Positions 1 to 7,959 of a DNA stretch of 47,409 nt are shown here, piece by piece. The position numbers were made by a program, and so were the translations under genes. Source of the DNA: an uncultured Lachnospiraceae bacterium (GTDB lineage Bacteria; Bacillota; Clostridia; Lachnospirales; Lachnospiraceae); NCBI GenBank assembly GCA_947626915.1, contig CANQUA010000016.1:1-47409 (forward strand), written 5' to 3'. The notes under the pieces were generated by a model. It was not told the DNA's origin. It was given only the letters and a program-made list of their open reading frames with translations, and made no database searches. Positions within the stretch are counted from its first letter, which is position 1, and the number at the start of each line of letters is the position of its first letter.

Positions 1-38
1 AATAAATAATACCAAACAATACTAGATAATGTATGTTT

Positions 39-323
39 TCAAATCAAATCATAATACGACACAAAATACTCCACCGCGTTCTCCGGGAAGAACTCCTTAA
101 ACTCGCTGTAAAGCTGCGCCGCCAGCGTTTTATTGTGCGCCAGTACCAGCGTCGGTTTATTCAGCGCCTGGATGACATTCGCCATCGTAAAGGTCTTGCC
201 GGAACCGGTGACACCCAGCAAAGTCTGGAACTGGTTGCCCTCCCGGAAGCCTTTCACCAGGGCCTCGATGGCCTGGGGCTGGTCGCCGGTGGGCTGGTAT
301 TCACTGTGCAATTTGAACAACAT
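39..323 (-). pseudogene. uvrB: UvrB N-terminal fragment (excinuclease ABC subunit B), interrupted
   Basis: The 94 residues match the start of UvrB, the DNA-damage-verifying helicase-like subunit of nucleotide excision repair. They show the N-terminal GDQP motif, the Walker A box GVTGSGKT (about 37-44) and the conserved HNKTLAAQL and EYFVSYYD segments. In the family the last motif continues as YYQPEAYVP, but here the frame reads D-L-I-stop, so homology ends abruptly near position 47. A normal UvrB is about 650-660 residues; roughly 560 are missing. The ATG has a good ribosome site (GGAGG) about 12 bases upstream. The flanking bases 1-46 are AT-rich and unlike the gene. An insertion, a rearrangement or an assembly join at this point would all explain it. 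The remainder may lie left of the window. Confidence 0.85.
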
Positions 324-370
324 AGACTAAAAATCGCCTCCAATTTCTTTAGCAAAAAAGTTCGTCTATA

Positions 371-440
371 GGCCCAAAATTCGTAATGGGCGAGACTTTG
401 TATCTCCAAAGAAGCACTTTTTTACCCTGATTACGAATGA
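371..440 (-). promoter_or_regulatory. Structured 5' leader of uvrB (inverted repeat)
   Basis: Bases 379-390 (ATTCGTAATGGG) pair with 425-438 (CCC, a two-base bulge, then ATTACGAAT), giving a 12-bp stem. A smaller hairpin, CTTTG/CAAAG (396-400 and 407-411), sits inside the loop. The element lies between the predicted uvrB promoter and the uvrB start. No U-run follows, so it is not a simple terminator. No known riboswitch class was recognised. Confidence 0.45.
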
Positions 441-474
441 AAGTCACTAAAACCCTTTTTAGTAACAAAATGCT

Positions 475-502
475 CTTATATACCGTAATAAATATCCATC
501 AA
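475..502 (-). promoter_or_regulatory. Predicted sigma-A promoter for uvrB
   Basis: On the minus strand TTGATG (497-502) and TATAAG (475-480) are separated by 16 bp. They lie about 150 bases upstream of the uvrB ATG. The -10 matches consensus at five of six positions and the -35 at four, so this is a moderate prediction in an AT-rich stretch. Confidence 0.4.
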
Positions 503-605
503 ATATAGTATTTGAAAAGATTTTTACTCTCTTCGTTTTTTACATCATTCGAGCCTATCACATCATTGTTTCATGATGCACCAAACTCGTTTTCCCACAT
601 CTACG

Positions 606-995
606 TCAATATTTTTCCAAAAATTCCGCAATAGCAACAATATCAGGCATCTCTACATCCAGTACCAAGAAGTCTTTGTCTCCCGTTACAAAGACATCCA
701 CTTCTTCCGGTATTGCAGTTGCCAGTATCGGCGAATCCTTTGCATCTCTTACACTGGGAAATTCATCCAGATTGAGTGCTTTAGGCGTATAAACCAGCTC
801 GTACGGAAGCTCTCTGAAGAAAATATCTAAAGCTGCCCTTTTCACAGGGAATTTACGATCTGTCACCAATCGGAGTTCCTCAGTCACATAATCACAGACG
901 ACAATACGGTGCCTTCCGGCCGGGCGTCCTGCCAATTCCCTTGTCTGGTCAGATGGAAAGAAAATCATGGAAACAAATACATTGGTATCAAGCAT
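606..995 (-). CDS. PIN-domain toxin (VapC-like ribonuclease)
   Basis: A 129-residue PIN-domain protein, probably the toxin of a type II toxin-antitoxin pair; PIN toxins are Mg-dependent RNases. Visible PIN signatures are LDTN near the N-terminus (Asp3), an acidic residue near E39-E40, RDAKDSP (Asp84/Asp87) and VTGDKDF (Asp106/Asp108). The length fits the family. The gene sits 10 bases after the stop of the AbrB-type antitoxin on the same strand, the usual antitoxin-first order. The chosen ATG has a poorly spaced ribosome site; a start a few codons earlier (ATT or CTG at 1002-1010), giving an R-V-M-L-D-T-N beginning common in the family, is possible. The RNA target is unknown. Confidence 0.85.
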   Translation of the reverse strand: MLDTNVFVSMIFFPSDQTRELAGRPAGRHRIVVCDYVTEELRLVTDRKFPVKRAALDIFFRELPYELVYTPKALNLDEFPSVRDAKDSPILATAIPEEVDVFVTGDKDFLVLDVEMPDIVAIAEFLEKY

Positions 996-1005
996 TACGC
1001 GCAGC

Positions 1006-1263
1006 CTAATACCCTCTTACTTCTTTCCGGATTTCCAGCATAAAATCCTGCATATCTGCTTCCGTTTCAAACCCGGCTTTGGTAGCTTCTCCGGCAAACG
1101 CATCCTCCACCCTTTTGAATGCCAGCAAGGCTGCATTATCAATATAATACCTTCCGTTTTCTTCCAAAATCACAAGTTTGTCGCCCGCCTTCAATTTCAG
1201 ACGATTCCTCACCGAGATCGGTATCGTGACCTGTCCTTTTGACGAAACCTTCGCTATTTCCAT
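1006..1263 (-). CDS. AbrB/MazE-family antitoxin
   Basis: An 85-residue SpoVT-AbrB domain protein. The swapped-hairpin DNA-binding motif VSSKGQVTIP lies at residues 6-15 and is followed by IxVRxRLxLKxGD. The C-terminal half (about 45-85) is charged and probably wraps the toxin. In such pairs the antitoxin binds its own promoter and neutralises the PIN toxin, encoded directly downstream. I chose the ATG at 1263 because AAAGGA lies 8 bases upstream; a longer frame begins at 1287 without a comparable site. The pair lies beside the interrupted uvrB, typical of mobile accessory modules. Confidence 0.85.
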   Translation of the reverse strand: MEIAKVSSKGQVTIPISVRNRLKLKAGDKLVILEENGRYYIDNAALLAFKRVEDAFAGEATKAGFETEADMQDFMLEIRKEVRGY

Positions 1264-1379
1264 AATTACCGTCCTTTCCCAATCCATATCCTACATTCTT
1301 TACTTTCTTTACTTCATATTATATGCCAAACCATAGTAAATATCAATGGGATTTCAGCAGTTATCTGGAGCTCGGAAGA

Positions 1380-1408
1380 AAAAAGCCTTACGCATAAAAT
1401 CGCATAAG
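1380..1408 (-). terminator. Rho-independent terminator (minus strand)
   Basis: Reading the minus strand, CCTTATGC and GCGTAAGG form an 8-bp stem (one G-U pair) around an 8-base loop, followed by CTTTTTTC. It acts on transcripts coming from the aspS-gatCAB-aminotransferase operon, as a backup to the hairpin at 1461-1503. Confidence 0.6.
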
Positions 1409-1460
1409 GATATAAAATGTATGTTTTCAAATTTAAACGCAACATCACAGGCGCATACCA

Positions 1461-1503
1461 AAAGACCGGAACCCGCTCCTCACCGCAGCTGTTTCCGGTC
1501 TTT
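1461..1503 (-). terminator. Terminator at the end of the aspS-gatCAB-aminotransferase operon
   Basis: Perfect 11-bp inverted repeat AAAGACCGGAA (1461-1471) / TTCCGGTCTTT (1493-1503), 18 bases beyond the aminotransferase stop, ending in TTTT on the minus strand. The symmetric T/A ends could also let it work on the opposite strand. Confidence 0.8.
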
Positions 1504-1521
1504 CTTTCATACGTTATCGGG

Positions 1522-2814
1522 TTACTGCTCTTTTTCGTTCAAAAGCTTATCCACGCTGACCAGCTTCACGCACAGAGCGAACAGTCCCATCGCCTCCCGC
1601 AGGTCATCCAGGGGCGGGTAAGACGGCGCGATGCGGATGTTGGAGTCATGGGGATCCTTGCCGTAGGGGTAAGTCGCTCCGGCTCCCGTCATCACCAGGC
1701 CGGCTTTCTTGCAGCGGGCCACAATGTCCTTGGCGCAGCCTTCCATGGAATCAAAAGAGATGAAATAACCGCCTCTCGGATTGGTCCAGGTGCCGATGCC
1801 CAGCCCGCCCAGCTCGCGGTTCAGGATCTCGACTACCGCTTCGAATTTTGGCCGCATGATGTCGGCGTGTTTGCGCATATGCTCCACCATTCCGTGAATA
1901 TTCTTAAAATAACGCACATGGCGGAGCTGATTCACCTTGTCATGACCGATGGTCTGGAATTTCAGCTGCTTCTTGATATCGACCAGGTTATTCTCCGAGG
2001 CCGCCAGCGCCGCAATGCCGGAGCCGGGGAAACTGATCTTGGAGGTGGACGCAAATTTGATCGCCAGGTCCGGATTGCCTGCCCGCTTACATTCCGCCAG
2101 AATCTCGATCAGATGATCCTGCCCCATATCGTAGAGATGATGAACGGTATAGGCATTGTCCCAATAGATGCGGAAATCGGCGGCTGCCGGTTTCAGACGG
2201 GCGAAACGGCGGACCACGTCATCCGAATAGGAGATGCCCGTGGGATTGGAATATTTGGGCACGCACCAGATCCCCTTGATCGAATCGTCGGAAGCCACCA
2301 GCTCCTCCACCATGTCCATATCGGGGCCGTACTCGTTCATCGGCACATTGATCATCTCGATGCCGAAATACTCGGTCATGGCGAAATGACGGTCGTAGCC
2401 GGGCACCGGGCAGAGGAATTTCACCTTGTCCAGCTTGCACCAGGGCGTACTGCCCATGACTCCGTGGGTCATGGATCGGGAAATGCTGTCAAACATGACG
2501 TTCAAACTGGAGTTGCCGTAAATAATGATCTGCTCCGGACGTACCTCCATCATGTCGGCCAGCAATTCCTTGGCCTCGCTGATGCCGTCCAGCACGCCGT
2601 AGTTGCGGCAGTCGGTGCCGTCGTCGCAGGTTAAATCCGAATCGCTGCCCAGCACATCCATCATGCCCATGGACAGATCCAGCTGATCAATGCTCGGTTT
2701 CCCTCTGGACATGTCCAGACGCAGGTCCCTGCTCTGATATTCTTTATACTCTGCTTTCAGCTCTTTGCGCAGTTCCATCAATTCTTCTTTCGTCAATTCC
2801 GCATACGGCTTCAT
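1522..2814 (-). CDS. Aspartate-type aminotransferase (PLP-dependent, fold type I)
   Basis: A 430-residue PLP enzyme resembling the bacterial aspartate aminotransferase family PF12897 rather than classical AspC. Visible features are the start-proximal RLDMSRGKP, NPTG (190-193), WDNAY (218-222) for cofactor contacts, and the Schiff-base lysine in STSKISFPGSG (Lys259). It probably interconverts oxaloacetate and aspartate with glutamate as amino donor. It is the last gene of the aspS-gatC-gatA-gatB operon, and its ATG overlaps the gatB stop by 4 bp, so it is likely translationally coupled. This placement suggests it supplies the aspartate that AspRS loads. Substrate choice is inferred from family and context; another acidic or aromatic amino acid is possible. 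Confidence 0.85.
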   Translation of the reverse strand: MKPYAELTKEELMELRKELKAEYKEYQSRDLRLDMSRGKPSIDQLDLSMGMMDVLGSDSDLTCDDGTDCRNYGVLDGISEAKELLADMMEVRPEQIIIYGNSSLNVMFDSISRSMTHGVMGSTPWCKLDKVKFLCPVPGYDRHFAMTEYFGIEMINVPMNEYGPDMDMVEELVASDDSIKGIWCVPKYSNPTGISYSDDVVRRFARLKPAAADFRIYWDNAYTVHHLYDMGQDHLIEILAECKRAGNPDLAIKFASTSKISFPGSGIAALAASENNLVDIKKQLKFQTIGHDKVNQLRHVRYFKNIHGMVEHMRKHADIMRPKFEAVVEILNRELGGLGIGTWTNPRGGYFISFDSMEGCAKDIVARCKKAGLVMTGAGATYPYGKDPHDSNIRIAPSYPPLDDLREAMGLFALCVKLVSVDKLLNEKEQ

Positions 2815-4295
2815 TCTTTGTCCTCCTTCATTTTCTCAGTACTATACCGTAAATCTGACCCGCTTGTCAACAGTTCCTTCACGATCTGATTCACTTTCGA
2901 CGGATCCGCCTTGCCTTTCATGGCCCGCATCGTCTGACCGACCAGAAATCCCATGGCCTTCGCTTTCCCATTATGATAATCCGCCACGGACTGGGGATTG
3001 GCCGCAAGGATCTCCCCGACGGTCCGGCGCAGGGCCCCCTCATCGCTGACGATCCTGAGGCCCTTCTCCTCCACATATTTCTCCGGATCCACGTCATGGG
3101 CAAAAATTTCCTCAAACACCGTTTTCGCCACCGTGCGGTTGATGGCGTTCTGATCCACCAGACCGATCAGTTTTGCCAGATTCTCCGGCGAAAACGCCAT
3201 ATCCTCCATGTCCATTTCATTTTCTTTCAGCAGACGCATGGCCTCCACCATGAGCCAGTTGGAGACCTCCTTCGGTTTCCCGCATAGGGCCGCCGTCTCC
3301 TCAAACACATCGGCCATATGCTTGGAGCTGGTCAGGATCTCCGCGTCGTAGAGCGGCAGCTGAAATTCTGTCTGGTAACGGGCCAGCTTCTCCGTCCGCA
3401 TTTCCGGCTGGCGCTCCCGGATGGCCTGGATCCACGCGTCGCTGATCACGACCGGCGTCAGATCCGGATCCGGGAAATACCGGTAATCCTGGGCGTCCTC
3501 CTTGGAACGCATCGCATAAGAGGACTCTTTGTTGTCATCCCAGCGCCGGGTCTCCTGGATCACCTTCTTCCCTTCTTCGATCCGCTCAATCTGGCGCCTG
3601 CGTTCCCCCTCGATGGCGCGGGCAATCGCTTTAAAGGAATTCAGATTCTTCATCTCCGTCCTGGTGCCCAGCTCCTGCGCGCCGGCTTCCCGGACCGAAA
3701 GATTGACGTCGGCCCGCATGGAACCTTCCTGAAGCTTACAGTCGGAAGCGCCCAGATACTGGATAATCAGACGGAGCTTTTCCAGATAGGCAATTACCTC
3801 GTCGGAACTGCGCATATCCGGCTCCGACACGATCTCGATCAGCGGAACGCCGCTGCGGTTATAGTCTACCAGGGAACAATCGTCCCATTCGTCATGGATC
3901 AGCTTTCCGGCGTCCTCCTCCATGTGGATCTCGTGAATGCCCACTTTCTTCCTGCCGGCCGCCGTCTCGATCTCCACCCAGCCGTCGCGGCAGATCGGCA
4001 GATAAAGCTGGGAGATCTGGTAGTTCTGCGGGTTATCCGGATAAAAATAATTTTTCCGGTCGAATTTGCAGTACTGGTTGACGGCGCAGTTGGTCGCCAG
4101 GCCTACGGCCAAAGCGTACTCTACCACCTGCTTATTGAGGACCGGCAGGGAACCGGGCATTCCGGTGCAGACCGGACAGGTATGGGTGTTGGGCGCGCCG
4201 CCAAACGCGGTGGAACAGCCGCAGAAGATTTTTGTTTTCGTCGCCAGCTCCACGTGGACCTCGAGGCCGATAACCGTTTCGTATTGTCTGCTCAT
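2811..4295 (-). CDS. gatB: Asp/Glu-tRNA amidotransferase subunit B
   Basis: A 494-residue GatB, the tRNA-binding and kinase-like subunit of the GatCAB amidotransferase. It phosphorylates the side chain of Asp-tRNA-Asn or Glu-tRNA-Gln before amidation. The N-terminus YETVIGLEVHVEL, the cysteine pairs CGCS and CPVC, the GMPGSLPVLN segment and the C-terminal YqeY-like tRNA-binding tail (NGKAKAMGFLVGQTMRAMKG) are all present. It overlaps gatA by 4 bp upstream and the aminotransferase by 4 bp downstream, with a strong AAAGGAGG ribosome site inside the gatA tail. Length is close to the family norm of about 475-490. Confidence 0.97.
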   Translation of the reverse strand: MSRQYETVIGLEVHVELATKTKIFCGCSTAFGGAPNTHTCPVCTGMPGSLPVLNKQVVEYALAVGLATNCAVNQYCKFDRKNYFYPDNPQNYQISQLYLPICRDGWVEIETAAGRKKVGIHEIHMEEDAGKLIHDEWDDCSLVDYNRSGVPLIEIVSEPDMRSSDEVIAYLEKLRLIIQYLGASDCKLQEGSMRADVNLSVREAGAQELGTRTEMKNLNSFKAIARAIEGERRRQIERIEEGKKVIQETRRWDDNKESSYAMRSKEDAQDYRYFPDPDLTPVVISDAWIQAIRERQPEMRTEKLARYQTEFQLPLYDAEILTSSKHMADVFEETAALCGKPKEVSNWLMVEAMRLLKENEMDMEDMAFSPENLAKLIGLVDQNAINRTVAKTVFEEIFAHDVDPEKYVEEKGLRIVSDEGALRRTVGEILAANPQSVADYHNGKAKAMGFLVGQTMRAMKGKADPSKVNQIVKELLTSGSDLRYSTEKMKEDKE

Positions 4296-5935
4296 AGCCG
4301 TGCGCCTCCTTTCCCGGTGCCGTCTGCTTTGTAACCTGTAATCTTGTCCGATGCTATACAGGCTGCTTTATCCGGTGTATAAACGCCGCCCATATATGTT
4401 CCGTCCGCACGCGCGGCGCCCGGTTCTCTGCGCCCGCTCATCCCATCGCCTGCTGCATCCCGGGCCGTCCGGACGTTCTTCGCCAGCTCCGGCTCCTGAT
4501 ACACGCGGCTCTGCTCAAACGCATAGCCCGCGCGGATAATCTTCTTCTCCTGGAAACAGTCTCCGATCAGCTGCAGACCGATCGGCAGCCCTTTCGAATC
4601 CACCGCGCAGGGCACTGTCATTCCGGGCAGCCCTGCCAGATTGACGGAAACCGTATAGATATCTCCCAGATACATTTTCAGCGGATCGCTCAGGGACTCC
4701 CCCAGCCGCGGCGCGGTAGTGGGAGCGGCCGGCCCCAGGATCACATCGAAACGTTCAAACGCCTTGTCGAAGGCTTTCTTGATCAGCGCCTTTGTGCGCA
4801 GGGCTTTCAGATAGTAGGCGTCATAGTACCCGGAACTGAGCACAAACGACCCCAGCATGATGCGCCGCTTCACCTCCGGCCCGAAGCCCTCGGAACGGCT
4901 CTTTTTATACATGGAATGCAGCCCCTCGTAATCCTTCGCCCGCAGCCCGTATTTCACGCCGTCGAACCGGGACAGGTTGGAGCTGGCTTCCGCCGACGCG
5001 ATCACGTAATAGGCGGGAATCGCGTATTCCACCAGGCTCAAATCAAACTCCTCCACGACAGCTCCTTTTTCTTCCAGAACCTTCGCCGCCGACAGGACCG
5101 CCGCTTTCACCTCCGGATCCAGTCCCTCTCCGAAATAATCCCTGGGGATCCCGATCCGCAGTCCCTGCACATCGTCCGTCAGCGCCGATGTAAAATCACA
5201 GTCCGTCCTGGGAATCGAAGTGCTGTCTTTTTTATCATAGGAAGCGATCGTTTCCAGAACCGCCGCGCAGTCGGAAACATTCTTCGCAATCGGCCCGATC
5301 TGATCCAGTGAAGAACCATAGGCAATTAGTCCGTAACGGGATACCGTGCCGTAGGTCGGCTTGATCCCCGTCACACCGCAGAAAGAGCTGGGCTGACGAA
5401 TGGAGCCGCCGGTATCGGAACCCAGGGCATAGAAACATTCGCCTGCCGCCACCGCGGCGCAGGAGCCGCCGGAGGAACCGCCCGGCACATGCTCCGGATT
5501 CCAGGGGTTCCTCGTCGCCCCGAAAGCCGATGTCTCGGTGGTGCTCCCCATGGCAAATTCGTCCATATTGGTCTTTCCCAGGATCACGGCCCCGGCCTTT
5601 TCCAGGTTCCGCACCGCCTCCGCCGTATAGGTGGGCACGAAATTGTAAAGGATCTTCGAACTGCAGGTAGTCAGGAGCCCTTCGGTGCACAGATTATCCT
5701 TGACCGCCGCCGGCACGCCCGCCAGGGGCCCGGTCAGCTCCCCGCTGTCAATCCGCTTCTGTATTTCCGCCGCTTTTTTTAAAGCGTTATCCTCATCCAC
5801 GGTCACATACGCGTGAATCTCCGGTTCCAGCGCCCCAATCTGCTCCAGGGATGCTTTCGCCGCTTCCGCAACGCCGATCTCGCCGCTTTTTATCTTTCTG
5901 CCCAGCTCCAGGGCAGTCATTTCCCAAATTTTCAC
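4292..5935 (-). CDS. gatA: Asp/Glu-tRNA amidotransferase subunit A, with unusual C-terminal tail
   Basis: GatA is the amidase subunit that releases ammonia from glutamine for tRNA amidation. The Ser-cisSer-Lys triad of the amidase signature family is visible: Lys79 (AAVKDN), Ser154 (PGGSSGGS) and Ser178 (GSDTGGS). The family norm is about 485 residues; this protein has 547. Family-like sequence ends around QEPELAKN and is followed by roughly 58 Gly/Ala/Asp-rich residues resembling translated intergenic DNA. Despite this the stop still overlaps the gatB ATG by 4 bp. Loss of the original stop is the simplest explanation, so the tail may have no function. It follows gatC after 48 bases. Confidence 0.97.
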   Translation of the reverse strand: MKIWEMTALELGRKIKSGEIGVAEAAKASLEQIGALEPEIHAYVTVDEDNALKKAAEIQKRIDSGELTGPLAGVPAAVKDNLCTEGLLTTCSSKILYNFVPTYTAEAVRNLEKAGAVILGKTNMDEFAMGSTTETSAFGATRNPWNPEHVPGGSSGGSCAAVAAGECFYALGSDTGGSIRQPSSFCGVTGIKPTYGTVSRYGLIAYGSSLDQIGPIAKNVSDCAAVLETIASYDKKDSTSIPRTDCDFTSALTDDVQGLRIGIPRDYFGEGLDPEVKAAVLSAAKVLEEKGAVVEEFDLSLVEYAIPAYYVIASAEASSNLSRFDGVKYGLRAKDYEGLHSMYKKSRSEGFGPEVKRRIMLGSFVLSSGYYDAYYLKALRTKALIKKAFDKAFERFDVILGPAAPTTAPRLGESLSDPLKMYLGDIYTVSVNLAGLPGMTVPCAVDSKGLPIGLQLIGDCFQEKKIIRAGYAFEQSRVYQEPELAKNVRTARDAAGDGMSGRREPGAARADGTYMGGVYTPDKAACIASDKITGYKADGTGKGGARL

Positions 5936-5983
5936 ATCCGGTCTCCTTTCCCAGTCACTGATGCTCCGCGCCGCATCCCCGGC

Positions 5984-6277
5984 TCACTCCACCGTCTTCG
6001 GCACCTTGAACGATCCGTCCTTCTGCTCCGGCGCGTTTTTCAGAATCTTCTCCCTCTCGTCGCCGTTGGTCACCACGTCCTCCCGAAACACATTGTGCAT
6101 CGCAAACACATGGGACATGGGTTCCACCCCGCCGGTATCCAATTCATTCAGCATATCGATATAGTCCAGCATCCGCCCCATATCTTTTTTCGCTTCCTCT
6201 TTCTCCTCCCCGGACAATTCCAGCTTCGCCAGGATCCCTACATATTCAATGGTCTCGTCGCTGATCACATTCGCCAT
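5984..6277 (-). CDS. gatC: Asp/Glu-tRNA amidotransferase subunit C
   Basis: A 97-residue GatC, the small linker that wraps GatA and GatB. Typical features are the N-terminal [17 protein letters not shown] helix, the central [20 protein letters not shown] and the C-terminal REDVVTNGD...[21 protein letters not shown] place the start at 6277 because GGGGGAAG lies 7-8 bases upstream; the frame stays open to 6301. It lies 122 bases after aspS and precedes gatA. Confidence 0.96.
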   Translation of the reverse strand: MANVISDETIEYVGILAKLELSGEEKEEAKKDMGRMLDYIDMLNELDTGGVEPMSHVFAMHNVFREDVVTNGDEREKILKNAPEQKDGSFKVPKTVE

Positions 6278-6312
6278 CGTCGCTTCCCCCTTTTCTGTCA
6301 AAATACCGCCGG

Positions 6313-6386
6313 TTCCGCCCGGCTTATCTCGTTCCGGTTCCGGACAAACTGCTTCCGCCCGGCCCTTACAGTTCCGCCCCGCTTAT
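6313..6386. repeat. Three short degenerate repeats in the gatC-aspS gap
   Basis: The motif TTCCGCCCGGCTTAT (6313-6327) recurs with one or two changes at 6353-6368 and 6372-6386. It fills most of the 122-bp spacer between two operon genes. No coding role is seen. Confidence 0.5.
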
Positions 6387-6399
6387 GTCCCGTCCATTC

Positions 6400-7731
6400 T
6401 TACGGTTCCAGGCGGATCACATCCCTCGGGAACAGGGACGCTTCCCGCACATTCTGTTCGCCCAGAAGCCGCATGGTCAGCCGTTCCAGACCGATGCCCA
6501 GACCGCCGTGGGGCGGCATCCCGTATTTGAAAATCATCAGATAGGACTCAATATCCGCCGGGTCCATGCCGCGCTTCTCCATTTTCCGCAGTATTTCACC
6601 GTAATCATGGATCCGCTGGCCGCCGGTCGTCACCTCCAGCCCCCGAAACAGCAGGTCGAAGCTCAGCGTAAAACGGCTGTCCTGCGGGTCGTCCATTGCA
6701 TAGAACGGCCGCTTTTTCGACGGGTAATGGGTCACAAACACGAAATCGCTGCCATATTCTTCCTGGAAATACCTGCCGATCAGCAGCTCCTCCTCCGGCT
6801 CTAAATCGTAAGGATTCCGTATCCTGCGGTTATATTTCTCCGCCGCCAGTTCCTTGGCCCGGTCGAAACGCACCGCCGGGATATGGCTCACATCCGGCAG
6901 CCGGACCTCCAGAAGCTCCAGCTCTTTTTTATATTCTCTTTCCAAAAGGGCCATGGTATACTGCAGAAACCCGGTTTCCATCGCCATGATCTCTTCGAAG
7001 CTGTCAATATAGCCCATCTCAAAATCCAGGCTCACATATTCATTTAAATGACGGGTCGTATTATGCTTCTCCGCGCGGAACACGGGGGCTGTTTCAAAAA
7101 CCCGGTCATAAACCCCTACCATGGTCTGCTTATAAAACTGGGGACTCTGTCCCAGCTCCGCTTTTTTATTAAAATAGTCCAGCCGGAACACATTGGAGCC
7201 GCCCTCCGCGCCGCGGGCCACGATCTTCGGCGTATGGACCTCCGTAAAGCCCTGGCTCATCAGAAACTCCCGGAAGCCGCGCACGATTCCCTCCTGCAGT
7301 TTGAATTTGGCCCGCTCACGGACATTCCGCAGGGAAACGGGACGCAGGGCCAGCTTCGCCTCCAGCGACGTGCGCATTTTATATTTATTCACAGCCAGCG
7401 GCAGCACCTCCGCCGGTTCGGACAGCACCGAAAGCGTCTCCAGACGCAGTTCAAAACCGTTGGGCGCCCGTTTTTCCGGCGTCACCCTGCCGGACACCTC
7501 CACTGCCGATTCCTCTTTTAAATCTTTCAGACTGAACCCGGCGGTTCCCTTCTCATAAACGCACTGGACCAGCCCTTCCGCTTTCCGGAGAATGATGAAA
7601 GCCACCTCTCCCATGTCCCTGACATTATGAACCGCGCCGCGCATTTTTATGGTTTTGCCCGCATAATCGCCGCTTAACACCGCGCTGACCGACAGATCTT
7701 CCTTCTCTCTTACTCCCTCGATGAATTCCAT
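6400..7731 (-). CDS. aspS: Archaeal-type, probably non-discriminating aspartyl-tRNA synthetase
   Basis: A 443-residue class IIb synthetase. It has an N-terminal OB-fold anticodon domain (about 20-105), the motif 2 region FRAEKHNTTRHLNEY, and motif 3 GGLGIGLERLTMRLLG near 409-424. It lacks the GAD insertion of the ~590-residue bacterial AspRS, so it belongs to the shorter archaeal/eukaryal-like type (AspRS2). In bacteria this type generally charges both tRNA-Asp and tRNA-Asn with aspartate. It heads the operon containing GatCAB, which converts Asp-tRNA-Asn to Asn-tRNA-Asn. The start at 7731 is set by AGGAGG 7 bases upstream; the frame is open 72 codons further but those codons lie in the leader. 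Control is by the T-box upstream. Non-discrimination is inferred, not visible in one residue. Confidence 0.93.
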   Translation of the reverse strand: MEFIEGVREKEDLSVSAVLSGDYAGKTIKMRGAVHNVRDMGEVAFIILRKAEGLVQCVYEKGTAGFSLKDLKEESAVEVSGRVTPEKRAPNGFELRLETLSVLSEPAEVLPLAVNKYKMRTSLEAKLALRPVSLRNVRERAKFKLQEGIVRGFREFLMSQGFTEVHTPKIVARGAEGGSNVFRLDYFNKKAELGQSPQFYKQTMVGVYDRVFETAPVFRAEKHNTTRHLNEYVSLDFEMGYIDSFEEIMAMETGFLQYTMALLEREYKKELELLEVRLPDVSHIPAVRFDRAKELAAEKYNRRIRNPYDLEPEEELLIGRYFQEEYGSDFVFVTHYPSKKRPFYAMDDPQDSRFTLSFDLLFRGLEVTTGGQRIHDYGEILRKMEKRGMDPADIESYLMIFKYGMPPHGGLGIGLERLTMRLLGEQNVREASLFPRDVIRLEP

Positions 7732-7918
7732 GGTGATTCCTCCTTGTTCGAAATGATTCGCGCGCTCCGAAACGGTTCTCTCTGTTCGTATCCGGCGGAC
7801 ATCCGTCTTCTCGAAGCGGACCCTGCGCTGCGAACGGCAGCGGCAGAACGTTCCGGTTTCCCCCGGTCCGCTTCGTGCCGGAAACAGGCAGTTCTGGTCC
7901 CCGGCGCACAGCGAACAT
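7732..7918 (-). other. Spacer between T-box terminator and aspS
   Basis: About 190 transcribed bases separate the T-box terminator from aspS. I see no further conserved element or convincing small gene, apart from the aspS ribosome site at its low-coordinate end. Confidence 0.5.
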
Positions 7919-7959
7919 AAAAAAACCGTCTCGGAATACTTTCGCATATTCCGGGACGG
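7919..7959 (-). terminator. T-box conditional terminator
   Basis: Stem CCGTCCCGGAATA / TATTCCGAGACGG (minus strand) with loop TGCGAAAG, followed by seven T. Its 5' arm can compete with the antiterminator formed around the T-box motif. Confidence 0.9.

Noticed and set aside
446-463. Hairpin ACTAAAA/TTTTAGT considered as a toxin-gene terminator
   Set aside because: No T-run follows on the minus strand, and it lies about 145 bases after the toxin stop.
1417-2634. Long plus-strand reading frame (405 codons) opposite the aminotransferase
   Set aside because: It is antisense to a clear PLP enzyme, has no family features and is a by-product of GC-rich third positions. The same applies to 10100-11332, 15661-16965, 20618-22276 and 30810-32399.
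7732-7947. 72-codon N-terminal extension of aspS
   Set aside because: It translates the T-box terminator region and leader; the AGGAGG site fits the ATG at 7731, and the extra residues are not AspRS-like.
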